Origin: Gammaproteobacteria bacterium
Lineage (GTDB): Bacteria > Pseudomonadota > Gammaproteobacteria > Pseudomonadales > IMCC2047
Direction: 5' to 3'
Length of the DNA: 64,000 nucleotides
Assembly: GCA_021773395.1 (NCBI GenBank)
Contig: JAJFKB010000011.1
Location: 248,001 to 312,000, forward strand
Position numbers and translations under genes: made by a program. The stretch's first letter is position 1. Each line of letters starts with the position of its first letter. Shown here piece by piece: positions 54,345 through 62,868 of this stretch. Below the pieces are notes generated by a model that worked only from the letters and a program-made list of their open reading frames with translations, had not been told where the DNA came from and did no database searches.

Positions 54345-55765
54345 AGTTGTCTCGCTCCTGAGCCGAGAGTTGCAAAATCAAACTGCCTTTTATCAAGGCA
54401 ACTTACCACCACGATCACAGCCAGCGACGCTGCACAGGATACAAGGGCAGCGACGTAGAAGCCTATCTGGAAGTAAGCAATCAAACCACAAGCGGTACCG
54501 GCCAGCATCGCCAGGGCGGCCGCCAAACCTGTGGTCCAGCGAAAATAAAGTCCGAATACAATTGGCCAGATAGCACTGGCGACAAACGCCCCGGTAAAAT
54601 AGAGCAACGAGGCCAGAGTGGTGAGCCGGGGTACGCACAGCAGCCAGGTTATCACTCCCAAACCGACAATAACGAAGCGACCAATACGCAAGCACTGTTC
54701 ATCTGTCGCTCCCCGGTTAAGGTGGCCACGATAGAGATCCTGGGTAATCAGATCGGCGGTAGCGGCCAGTAGTGAATCCAGGCTGGAAGCCAGCGCGGAG
54801 AACACCACAATAAAGACTACCACGGCGCCGGTCGCCCCCAGGATTTGACCGGCTACCAACGGCCCGACCATATCTGCCGTCGGCACATTGATACCCAGGG
54901 ACGGAGCGGCCAGGGCGACAAACCCGGCAACGATAGGAATGGGCAGCCAGAACATTCCGGCAATAAAGTAGGCTCGCGCACCAGTGTCTTGTCGAAAAGC
55001 GAAGGCGCGAGACCACCATACATTGGAATGAAAAATTTCACCCACACCAAACAGCAGGTTATTAAACAGAAACATGATCGCTGCGGGAAACAACAAACTC
55101 AGCAGCATGGGATGATCACGACTGAGATCGGTGTGCATCGTGTCAAAGCCGATGTTTTTTATCACCAGTACGGCGATAAAGATCAGCCCCAGCAGAATAA
55201 TAATAGTTTGGACAAAATCGGTAGCAATTACGGCCCGTAATCCTCCCAGAAGGGTATACGAAACACATACCAGGAGAATAACGCTCATCCCCACGTGGTA
55301 GGGGACACCACTAAGCGCGTGCACCAGGATTCCTCCTGCCATACCAAGACTGATCAGCCAGCCGAAGGCATAAAACAGGGATATCATTAAAAATATACGC
55401 CACGCCAAAATCCCGTAGCGCTCACGGATGAAATCGCCGGAAGTAAAGCCATGGGGTAGTAAAGCCTTGATGCGCTTTGCCAGTGGAGCGAACATCAGCA
55501 AACCCACCGCTCCAAGTGAGTAGCCCACCATTCCCCATACACCGAGCTGATAAGTAACCTGTGGCGCGGTCATGGTGGTATTGCTGGTGACCCAGGTAGC
55601 CATCGCAGTCGCCGCCGCAAATGCAAGCCCGACGTTACGTCCCGCAAGCATGTAATCATCTAGCGTTTTGTTTTTACGGCCCAGGTAATAGCCAAACGCG
55701 ATCCAAATCAATCCGAATACAAGCAGTATGAACAGTGCCATGCCGGGCGCTAGTGCAGTATCCAT
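54341..55765 (-). CDS. Sodium:solute symporter (SSS family)
   Basis: The 474-residue protein has 12-13 transmembrane helices, including GYYLGRKNKTLDDYMLAGRN, the SSS signature near the N-terminus, and SALASSLDSLLAATADLITQ, the sodium-site helix. Substrate unknown; in this operon it probably imports a ureido or amide compound. It is 5 bp after the small anchored protein gene and overlaps the microprotein gene by 4 bp. Confidence 0.88.
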   Translation of the reverse strand: MDTALAPGMALFILLVFGLIWIAFGYYLGRKNKTLDDYMLAGRNVGLAFAAATAMATWVTSNTTMTAPQVTYQLGVWGMVGYSLGAVGLLMFAPLAKRIKALLPHGFTSGDFIRERYGILAWRIFLMISLFYAFGWLISLGMAGGILVHALSGVPYHVGMSVILLVCVSYTLLGGLRAVIATDFVQTIIILLGLIFIAVLVIKNIGFDTMHTDLSRDHPMLLSLLFPAAIMFLFNNLLFGVGEIFHSNVWWSRAFAFRQDTGARAYFIAGMFWLPIPIVAGFVALAAPSLGINVPTADMVGPLVAGQILGATGAVVVFIVVFSALASSLDSLLAATADLITQDLYRGHLNRGATDEQCLRIGRFVIVGLGVITWLLCVPRLTTLASLLYFTGAFVASAIWPIVFGLYFRWTTGLAAALAMLAGTACGLIAYFQIGFYVAALVSCAASLAVIVVVSCLDKRQFDFATLGSGARQL

Positions 55766-55770
55766 AGCAG

Positions 55771-56166
55771 CTACTCCCGGCCTCTTTTACCGATCAATAT
55801 TGTAGCCACCAGGGTAGTAAACAGCAGCAATCCAAGGCCGAATACCAAGCCTGCCCGTTCCAGGCTATGGTGTTGGACACGGACTAACAAAGGTTGCGTG
55901 GAAGGCTCGGTATCGTTGACCAAACGAAAGTAATAATCGCCATCACGGAGGCCTGTGATGGTTATGCTGCCTATTGCATTTATCGAACGTGACAGCGGTT
56001 TTTTGAAATCGGGAGTTTGCGACTGTTGCAGTGCGAGATTGGTAGCTGGAGTGCTTAATTCCCAGTTAAGAACGAAGTAACCTTCAGAGGAAAGCGTTGT
56101 ATCGGCAGTCAGTGTATTAGCAGAGAGCCATGCAGGGGAGAATATTGCGATCGTCAGCAACCACAA
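55771..56166 (-). CDS. Periplasmic beta-domain protein with C-terminal membrane anchor
   Basis: The 131-residue protein has a TTG start, a signal-peptide-like N-terminus (LLTIAIFSPAWLSA), a fibronectin-III-like domain (about 25-95, ITITGLRDGDYYFRLVND) and a C-terminal transmembrane helix (LVFGLGLLLFTTLVATILI). It is first in the operon, before the symporter, and may be a substrate-presenting or accessory protein. Not recognised as a named family. Confidence 0.65.
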   Translation of the reverse strand: MWLLTIAIFSPAWLSANTLTADTTLSSEGYFVLNWELSTPATNLALQQSQTPDFKKPLSRSINAIGSITITGLRDGDYYFRLVNDTEPSTQPLLVRVQHHSLERAGLVFGLGLLLFTTLVATILIGKRGRE

Positions 56167-56978
56167 GTTGACGCGTACCCTTTGTGCTCTTTCGCCAGAG
56201 CAGATATCTCCCCCCTATTCCGCGTACCTTACCTGAATCTAATGACTCAAAATTAGCTAGAATAGCCAGTATGGCCACGGACTCTGTCTAAAGCTTACAA
56301 ATGCTAACGCTTTTGCCTGTAAATGTCCAAGCCTGCAGGGCAGCTATTGATGTTTGCATAGGCGAATTCAGGTTGTACCGGTTAATTGTCTATTAAGTTA
56401 ACGCCCATTGGCTTGATATAATCATTACGAGCAAATTTTTTGAAAAGAGCATTAAGAATTTCGGGCTAATCAGGAGTCTGGCGTATAAGGACCACTATCA
56501 CGACGAGGTTGTCACCAATGGATATATAGGCCAGATAGAGCACCCAAACAAGACAAATACTCAATTCATCCGTAACGAAAAAGTGCCCGATAGGGGAAAA
56601 ACACTTAGGACTCTGGGAAAAGCTCTCGGGATATTCGTGCAGGTCAGCAAAACACTGCCAGGTTAGCCCCTTGCCCCGACCGGGATAAAGACCGCTGCCG
56701 TGCTGCCCTGAATCACATTCGGCTGTTTCAGTCAGAATGCAGTGTCAGGAGTTTCCTTGCTACGAGAGTCAATCTCCTTCTGCTATATCATGAATATATT
56801 TATCGAAGAAGCGGCCACGGGCTAGATCATCCAACCCACTCATCACATGTGTGACGAACATTTGAGCTTCCATATCAAGGCGAATTAAATCTCGGTGATA
56901 TTCACTGGAAGAGTCATAGGAACCACTTTCCGCCTTTGTTTTTATAAGGCTTTTTGAGTTCCGCTGTTGATGATTGAT
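56167..56978. other. Non-coding stretch, 812 bp, with antitoxin remnant
   Basis: This holds the promoter region of the carbamoyl operon and a ParD-like fragment (56769-56978). A rightward frame at about 56399-56668 stays open for some 85 codons but has no start codon or known family. No RNA gene is seen. Confidence 0.5.
56769..56978 (-). pseudogene. ParD-like antitoxin fragment
   Basis: The open frame reads KTKAESGSYDSSSEYHRDLI, then RLDMEAQMFVTHVMSGLDDL and a short tail. This matches the second half of ribbon-helix-helix ParD antitoxins (VxSGRYxSxSEYxRDLIRRD). The N-terminal strand and any start codon are missing, and no ParE toxin follows. It is a relic of a toxin-antitoxin pair. Confidence 0.5.
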
Positions 56979-57647
56979 CTAATCCTGATCAAGCCCCAAC
57001 TCCTTAAGCAAAGCCGCAACCTGCCCTTCCAGCGCCGTAACCCTCGCCTCCAAATCATCCCGCGACTGTGTCGTCCGGCTTAGTGACTGATGAGCCATCG
57101 GCTCCGGCTCACCGCATAGCAGGTGCATATAACGATCTTCACGCATACCTGACTGACGTGGCATTTTCTGAACCAGCGGTTTCAATCGACCCAGCAACTT
57201 ATCCAGCAGCTCTTCGACATCATTCAGGCTTTCAAACTCAACCATGCGTTGGGTACGCGAATAAAGCTCGGACACCGTCTGCGGGCCACGTAAAATCATC
57301 ACTGCAAAAATCGCATGCTCAGCTTTACTCTGATGCAACGTTCGACTCAAACGCTGCTTAAAACGATCTGTCCGCGAACCAAACTCAACTTCCACCAAGG
57401 ACCTGTCACGTAACTGATTCAGACAGTGCTGCACCGCACCGTTTTCAAGTTTCATTATCGGCTCACGGCTGGTTTTTTGGTTACAGGCCGTCACCAGGCT
57501 ATTCAGCGTTAACGGGTAGGCATCCGGTGTGGTCAATTGCTTTTCCATCAAAGCACCCAGCACGCGGGCCTCGATCGCGGTTAACATAGGCCCGGCGTCT
57601 TCCGCAGCAGCCAGTTCATTTTCCTCGGTAAAATCGTTATCTTCCAT
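56979..57647 (-). CDS. yceH: DUF480 (YceH family) winged-helix protein
   Basis: The 222-residue protein has the family signature LTAIEARVLGALMEKQLTTP, followed by DAYPLTLNSLVTACNQKTSR. Two winged-helix domains make up residues about 20-180, with a coiled coil at the end (DLEARVTALEGQVAALLKEL). Function is poorly defined. It is monocistronic. Confidence 0.9.
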   Translation of the reverse strand: MEDNDFTEENELAAAEDAGPMLTAIEARVLGALMEKQLTTPDAYPLTLNSLVTACNQKTSREPIMKLENGAVQHCLNQLRDRSLVEVEFGSRTDRFKQRLSRTLHQSKAEHAIFAVMILRGPQTVSELYSRTQRMVEFESLNDVEELLDKLLGRLKPLVQKMPRQSGMREDRYMHLLCGEPEPMAHQSLSRTTQSRDDLEARVTALEGQVAALLKELGLDQD

Positions 57648-57752
57648 TCTCTAATCTCGTTGGTTATCGTTTTATAGTCGTCTTAACAGGCCCTAGTTTA
57701 AACCAATAATGTTCTCACCGATTCCTCATCTCGCTCGAATAAGCATCACTAA

Positions 57753-58424
57753 CTAAAACGGGCAGGGACAAAACCCCTTAATCCTTTCCGCAGTCATCGG
57801 ATGATCAAATTCAAGGGTAGTGGCATGCAACATCAAACGCGGCGCCATCAAGAATGCCTCATCTGTCGCATAGAGATCGCAGCCTAAAATGGGGTGGCCT
57901 ATTTCTCGACTGTGAATACGCAATTGGTGGGTGCGGCCTGAAACCGGTGTAAAGCTTACCTTCGTCGCAAAGGGCTCTGACAATCGCTCAAGCACCTGAT
58001 AGTTTGTCACCGCCTGCTTGCCGGTGTCATAACAGATTTTTTGCAATGGGAAGTTCGGCCGATCTTTCGCAATCGGAAATTCAATACTGCCCTCATCACT
58101 AGCCAGATGACCATACAACAGCGCCGTATAACGCTTATCCACATTACGCGCCTGAAACTGCTTACCAAGGCGACCATTCACCTGCCTATTTAATGCCACC
58201 AGCATCAATCCCGACGTACCAAAATCAAGGCGATGCACCATCGTCGCCGAAGGAAAATCCTTAACCAACCGAAAATGAACAGAATCTCTATTCTCGGGGT
58301 GCTTCCCCGACAGGCTCAACAAGCCTCCCGGCTTATTGATGAGTAACAGGTGTTCATCCTGATACAGAATCTCAATCTGCTCGTGGCACACAGGCACAAT
58401 AAAAGGGTCCGCTTGCGGTTGCAT
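57753..58424 (-). CDS. RluA-family pseudouridine synthase
   Basis: The 223-residue synthase has catalytic aspartate motif HRLDFGTSG, NKPGGLLS and GRTHQLRIH. There is no S4 domain, so it is a compact RluA/TruC-like enzyme; the RNA target is not deducible. Start 58424 is chosen because the longer frame (to 58568) reads through the small gene at 58447 in another frame and adds a non-family arginine-rich stretch. Confidence 0.87.
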   Translation of the reverse strand: MQPQADPFIVPVCHEQIEILYQDEHLLLINKPGGLLSLSGKHPENRDSVHFRLVKDFPSATMVHRLDFGTSGLMLVALNRQVNGRLGKQFQARNVDKRYTALLYGHLASDEGSIEFPIAKDRPNFPLQKICYDTGKQAVTNYQVLERLSEPFATKVSFTPVSGRTHQLRIHSREIGHPILGCDLYATDEAFLMAPRLMLHATTLEFDHPMTAERIKGFCPCPF

Positions 58425-58446
58425 CTTGGCTTGATCAGGTCGGCGG

Positions 58447-58617
58447 TTAATCTTTTTTATCAATGGTGAGCTCAAGCGTCTTACAGTCACCGGCAAACCA
58501 CTTTTGCACATACAACGTACCCACAATCGGCGCCTTACCCTCCTCCGACTCCTCTTTGTAGCGCACACTATTTTTGGTTTCTTTATCGTAACTAAACTTT
58601 ACAGATACCTTTGACAT
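58447..58617 (-). CDS. Small conserved-type protein, unknown function
   Basis: The 56-residue protein (MSKVSVKFSYDKETKNSVRY through CKTLELTIDKKD) looks like a single small beta domain. Proteins of this size and pattern recur beside RluA-type genes, from memory, but have no assigned role. The ATG at 58617 is preferred over 58659 from the domain boundary. It lies 22 bp upstream of the synthase and is probably co-transcribed. Confidence 0.62.
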   Translation of the reverse strand: MSKVSVKFSYDKETKNSVRYKEESEEGKAPIVGTLYVQKWFAGDCKTLELTIDKKD

Positions 58618-59054
58618 CTTTGCTCTTTTCTCTGGGTTGGTAGCATTTGGAGAGGCCAATCAAATCAAATCGTTCAGAAAAAGGCAACCTCATATAGGTA
58701 TCTGTTCCCGGAAAGCCGAAAATCCATCGTGTTCGACAGTGTGAACGCTTATTCGCCAGTGGATAGCTGATAACACCCCTCCAATCCACCGGATACAAAC
58801 CGCCCATCGAATGCATTACGCCAAATGCAGAAATCCCCGCGGCCTGAAACTGAGGTTTTATTCCGATTGAGCTCACCTCACCATGAGCACCGTTCCAGTT
58901 CCGGCGTAGGTGCGAAGGTAAACCAGCATTGAGTGGGAACTTTTGCAGCCTTGCAGGAGCCCTTTCAATTTGTGGGCGCCCATTATTTACTATTTACTGC
59001 TATTTACGGCCCCTTGACGCGCTTTTTAACACAGGAATGGCTCAAGAATCCTCA
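58618..59054. other. Non-coding stretch, 437 bp
   Basis: It contains the promoter region of the small gene/synthase pair and the region after the AEC carrier stop. A leftward frame at 58592-58876 overlaps the small gene start and resembles nothing known. No RNA or repeat is seen. Confidence 0.5.
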
Positions 59055-60005
59055 TTAACCAACCCAATAAAGCACATCCCTCATCAACCAAAAAATGATG
59101 CTGATAGTGAAAAAAGAGAGCCACGTAGTCATCAGCAATGCGGCAGCGCAGAACCCTTGAAGCTGATACTTTTGAGCCAGAATCGGATAAATGCCCAACA
59201 TGGGCATACAGGCAAAACCGATGGCCGCAGCGTGGAAGACCGGATCGGTGGGCGGAAGTAACCACAGCATCAACCCCACCACTAATGGATGGAGGAGCAG
59301 TTTGCCCACCGCCACAACGGCGACATCCCGCATCATTCCCCAAATCTTCAGACCGACCAACGATCCGCCTATGACAAAAAGTGCGACGGGTACGGAGGCA
59401 GCTGCGAGCATATCAACCGGACGCGAAACCGGTTCCGGCAACCGAATCCCGATGAAGGAAAAACCAAACCCGACCACGATCGCAATAATTAGCGGGTTTT
59501 TTATCAGGTTGCGAAGCGAGCGAAATGCGACACGCCACCTCTGAGTGTCTGAGTCCCGATTGCTTTCCGCCAGCACCAGCATTAACGGCAATAACAACAG
59601 ATTCTCAACCAACATACACAGCGCCAAGGCAACAGCAGCTTTCGGCCCCAGCCACTGAGAGAGAATCGGATATCCGATAAACGCGGTATTGGAAAACGCC
59701 GTTCCCATGCCACACAATGCGTGGAAAGGGTTTTCCCCTTTGCGACGCATACGGCCAAGAAAGAAAGCCGCGAAAAACACCAGCAGCGAGCCAACTCCAT
59801 AAGCAGCGAGAAAACTCAGATCAAAAATCTCTGAAAAGGATCGCTGCGACAGCGTTTTAAGAAGCAGCGCTGGCAGCGCAAAGTTGAGGACAAACTTTCC
59901 GAGCCGGGCAGAATCCTCCTTTGTGAATACTCCCCACCGGACGGCAAAAAATCCAACGGCAATTAAAATATAGATCGGCGTAGTGATAGACAGTATGTTT
60001 AACAT
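59055..60005 (-). CDS. AEC-family (auxin efflux carrier) transporter
   Basis: The 316-residue protein has about ten hydrophobic helices in two inverted halves, with the family motifs LGKFVLNFALPALLLKTLS and FSNTAFIGYPI. Bacterial AEC proteins export or import malate, amino acids or other anions. It precedes no operon partner, with 19 bp between its start and the stop of rlmL. Confidence 0.85.
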   Translation of the reverse strand: MLNILSITTPIYILIAVGFFAVRWGVFTKEDSARLGKFVLNFALPALLLKTLSQRSFSEIFDLSFLAAYGVGSLLVFFAAFFLGRMRRKGENPFHALCGMGTAFSNTAFIGYPILSQWLGPKAAVALALCMLVENLLLLPLMLVLAESNRDSDTQRWRVAFRSLRNLIKNPLIIAIVVGFGFSFIGIRLPEPVSRPVDMLAAASVPVALFVIGGSLVGLKIWGMMRDVAVVAVGKLLLHPLVVGLMLWLLPPTDPVFHAAAIGFACMPMLGIYPILAQKYQLQGFCAAALLMTTWLSFFTISIIFWLMRDVLYWVG

Positions 60006-60023
60006 TAAGTGTTTCTCTTACGC

Positions 60024-62198
60024 TTATTTTACAAGGTGCTCGATTCTCCACACATTGTGTATTCGCTGATTACGTGCGAAATCCGGATCAAAGGTCTGTC
60101 CGGTGATATTGCGTATGACAAACTCATCACTGAGATCCGGATCCATCTTGAATTTGCGGAAATTATTGGAAAAAAGCAGGGTGCCACCTAAGGAAAGCTT
60201 TTGCATCGCGCCACGAATCATTTCCGGATGGTCGCGCTGCACATCCAGCACAGCCTGCATTTTTTTTGAGTTAGAGAAGGTCGGTGGGTCGAGAAAAATC
60301 AGGTCAAACTCGCCTATGCCTCGCTTCAGCCATTCCAGACAATCGGCGCGCATCAGTGGGTTTTGTTTTTCACTCAGGCCGTTTAGTTCGAAATTCCGCC
60401 GCGCCCAGTCCAGATAGGTATTGGACATATCTATACTCAGGGTTTTTTCGGCACCACCCAGTGCAGCATGGATCGATGCGGCTGCCGTATAACAAAACAG
60501 GTTCAGGAAGCGTTTTCCTTTCGCCATTTGCCTGATCATATTCCGTACAGGCCGATGATCAATAAACAGCCCTGTATCGAGATAATCCGATAAATTCACT
60601 TCCAGTGCCGCCGGGCTCTCATGTACGGTAAACACCTTCGAGTTCAGCGCCATTTGTTTGCTGTACTGATTGCTGCCTTTTTGTTTTCGGCGTTCTTTAA
60701 AAAAAATCTGTGCACCAGGCCGGTATGCTTTTAGCGCTTGTCTGACTTCGGTAAAACGTTGTCGCGCGAGGTTTTCTGGAATGGTATTCGGGGCCGCGTA
60801 TTCCTGCACATGCAATGCCTCACCATAAAGATCAACGGCCACCGCATATTCGGGTATATCGGCATCATACAAACGGTAGCATCTTATATCAGACTGCTTA
60901 AGCCAGTTAGCAAGGCGACGCTGATTTTTCTTTAGCCGATTGAGCAACATTTGAGCGCCTTCGCTCAGTTCCTGTTTTGGTGGCGCGGTTTTCAGCCGCT
61001 GTTCGATAAGTGCAGATTTGGAACGCAAATCATCGAAAATAAGCAGTTTGCAAGGGACTGTGCCATTGAATAGCTTATATTGCTTACTCGGTGACAGGTC
61101 CATTTCCCGCGCAAGCTCAGTATTGCCGGTGAACACCGCGGCTCGCCAATGGTCGAAATTTTTCTGTAAAACCTGACCCAGTTTTGTATAAAGCGGCTCA
61201 AGGTTTCTCTGCTCACCGGGACGTTCAAAGTAGGGTGGACTGGTGAGCAGCAGGCCCTTTTCTGCGGTTGGCTTGCCGAATTGCTGTAATGGTTTGTGAG
61301 CGATTCGGATATGTCCATCCAGCCCAGCATTCTGTATATTTTGCAGTGCCAGCTGCACTACTCTCGGGTTGGCTTCGTAACCGCAAATATCCAATCGTAA
61401 CGCTTCCAGACCGTCCTGCTTCTTCTTTTGCGCTTCTTTTTCCAGGGTTTCCCACAACTCGCTTTCATGCTGCTTCCAGACAAGAAAGCCGTAATGATGC
61501 TCAGTGCGCGCGGTTCCGGGCGCTATATCTGCGGCCAGCATAGCTCCCTCAATCAAAATCGTCGCATCACCACACAGTGGATCAAGCAGGGCGCACCCCT
61601 GCTTACTCAGTTCTGGCCAACCGGATCGCAGCAATAGTGCGGCCGCCAGATTTTCTTTGATGGAGGTACGGCTCTGCTCGCTACGATAACCGCGCCGGTG
61701 CAGACTTTCGCCAGATAGATCCAGCGACACAGTGAGCACACCCTTATGCAGTCGCGCCTGAATACGCAGATCAGGATTGTGTAAATCCACGTTGGGCCGC
61801 TCGCCCTCGACTTTACGAATCCGGTCAACGAGCGCATCTTTAACTCGCTGCGCACCAAAAGTGGTGTGATCAATCAGCCTCGAGGTACCGATAAAATCGA
61901 CCACAATGCTATTCGCCGCAGACAGATGTTCCTCCCAGGGAACCTCCATACATTGGTTATAAATATCGTCAGCGCTATGCAGTTCGAATCGGGTCAGCGG
62001 CAATAACACACGATTTGCCAGCCGCGACCAAAGGCAGGCACGATAAGCCAGCGCCAATGGACCGCTGAAATGTACCGCAGCAACGGTTTGCTTAATCTGC
62101 TCAGCACCAAGAGCCGACAGCTCATCAGCAAGCAGTGCTTCCAGGCCTTTAGGGCAAGTGGCCAGCCACGCCTGTTGATGGCTAATTTTATCAAGCAT
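60024..62198 (-). CDS. rlmL: Bifunctional 23S rRNA methyltransferase RlmKL
   Basis: The 724-residue protein has a THUMP domain and a first methyltransferase (RlmL, m2G2445; SPPYFERPG), then the second RlmK half (m7G2069; FLNLFCYTAAASIHAALGGA, DLIFLDPPTFSNSKKM). The length matches E. coli RlmKL (702), and both halves carry catalytic motifs. Confidence 0.95.
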   Translation of the reverse strand: MLDKISHQQAWLATCPKGLEALLADELSALGAEQIKQTVAAVHFSGPLALAYRACLWSRLANRVLLPLTRFELHSADDIYNQCMEVPWEEHLSAANSIVVDFIGTSRLIDHTTFGAQRVKDALVDRIRKVEGERPNVDLHNPDLRIQARLHKGVLTVSLDLSGESLHRRGYRSEQSRTSIKENLAAALLLRSGWPELSKQGCALLDPLCGDATILIEGAMLAADIAPGTARTEHHYGFLVWKQHESELWETLEKEAQKKKQDGLEALRLDICGYEANPRVVQLALQNIQNAGLDGHIRIAHKPLQQFGKPTAEKGLLLTSPPYFERPGEQRNLEPLYTKLGQVLQKNFDHWRAAVFTGNTELAREMDLSPSKQYKLFNGTVPCKLLIFDDLRSKSALIEQRLKTAPPKQELSEGAQMLLNRLKKNQRRLANWLKQSDIRCYRLYDADIPEYAVAVDLYGEALHVQEYAAPNTIPENLARQRFTEVRQALKAYRPGAQIFFKERRKQKGSNQYSKQMALNSKVFTVHESPAALEVNLSDYLDTGLFIDHRPVRNMIRQMAKGKRFLNLFCYTAAASIHAALGGAEKTLSIDMSNTYLDWARRNFELNGLSEKQNPLMRADCLEWLKRGIGEFDLIFLDPPTFSNSKKMQAVLDVQRDHPEMIRGAMQKLSLGGTLLFSNNFRKFKMDPDLSDEFVIRNITGQTFDPDFARNQRIHNVWRIEHLVK

Positions 62199-62351
62199 GT
62201 CACTACCCCTGATTAAAAGCGCCTATCATATAGTTCTTTTGATAATTGTGTAGTGAAAAAAACGTTGCCCAAAGATAGCCGCAAGTGAATAGTGCTGGTT
62301 TTTTTGCGACACACTCAAAGAATCTTTAAAGTATGCTGCCTTTAAACGACG

Positions 62352-62819
62352 TCACTCGATCACTTTACCGCGCAACGTTTTGGTACGACTATGCTTGGTT
62401 TTTCTGTCCATTCTCTTATTCTGTGAAGCTTTGCTTGGCCGTGTTGCGCGGCGTGGTTTTTGAGTGACCGTCGTACCCTGTAAAATCACCTTCAATCGCA
62501 GCAACGCATCCTCACGATTTTTCTCCTGCGTGCGAAATCGCTGCGCTTTGATGACAATAACACCTTCGCTGCTGATGCGCCGATCCCGCATTTGCAGAAG
62601 AGTTTGCTTGATACTTTCTGGCAGAGAGGAAGCATGAATATCGAAGCGCAGATGAATCGCCGACGAAACTTTATTTACGTTCTGGCCTCCGGCTCCCTGC
62701 GCACGGATAGCGGTGAGTTCAATCTCATCTTCGTCTAGGGATAGGTTCGAGGTTATCTGTAGCAAGTTATCAATCCATATTAAAATTGGCGAGGATACAC
62801 TCAAGCCATTTGATGGCAT
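62352..62819 (-). CDS. arfB: Alternative ribosome-rescue factor B (YaeJ)
   Basis: The 155-residue protein has the peptidyl-tRNA hydrolase GGQ at 44-46 (AQGAGGQNVNKV) and a basic C-terminal tail (KRMDRKTKHSRTKTLRGKV) that enters the mRNA channel. It frees ribosomes stalled without a stop codon. Family proteins start close to LQITSNLSL, so a start near 62762 is possible and the first 19 residues may be extra. Confidence 0.9.
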   Translation of the reverse strand: MPSNGLSVSSPILIWIDNLLQITSNLSLDEDEIELTAIRAQGAGGQNVNKVSSAIHLRFDIHASSLPESIKQTLLQMRDRRISSEGVIVIKAQRFRTQEKNREDALLRLKVILQGTTVTQKPRRATRPSKASQNKRMDRKTKHSRTKTLRGKVIE

Positions 62820-62868
62820 AGTTGAACAATCACTATTTCACAACAGCATCCCGACAGCCTGAGAAAAT

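Noticed and set aside
56399-56668. Rightward frame of about 85 codons in the 56 kb gap
   Set aside because: No start codon and no recognisable family; length is possible by chance.
58592-58876. Leftward 94-residue frame
   Set aside because: Overlaps the start of the better-supported 56-residue gene in another frame; no recognisable domain.
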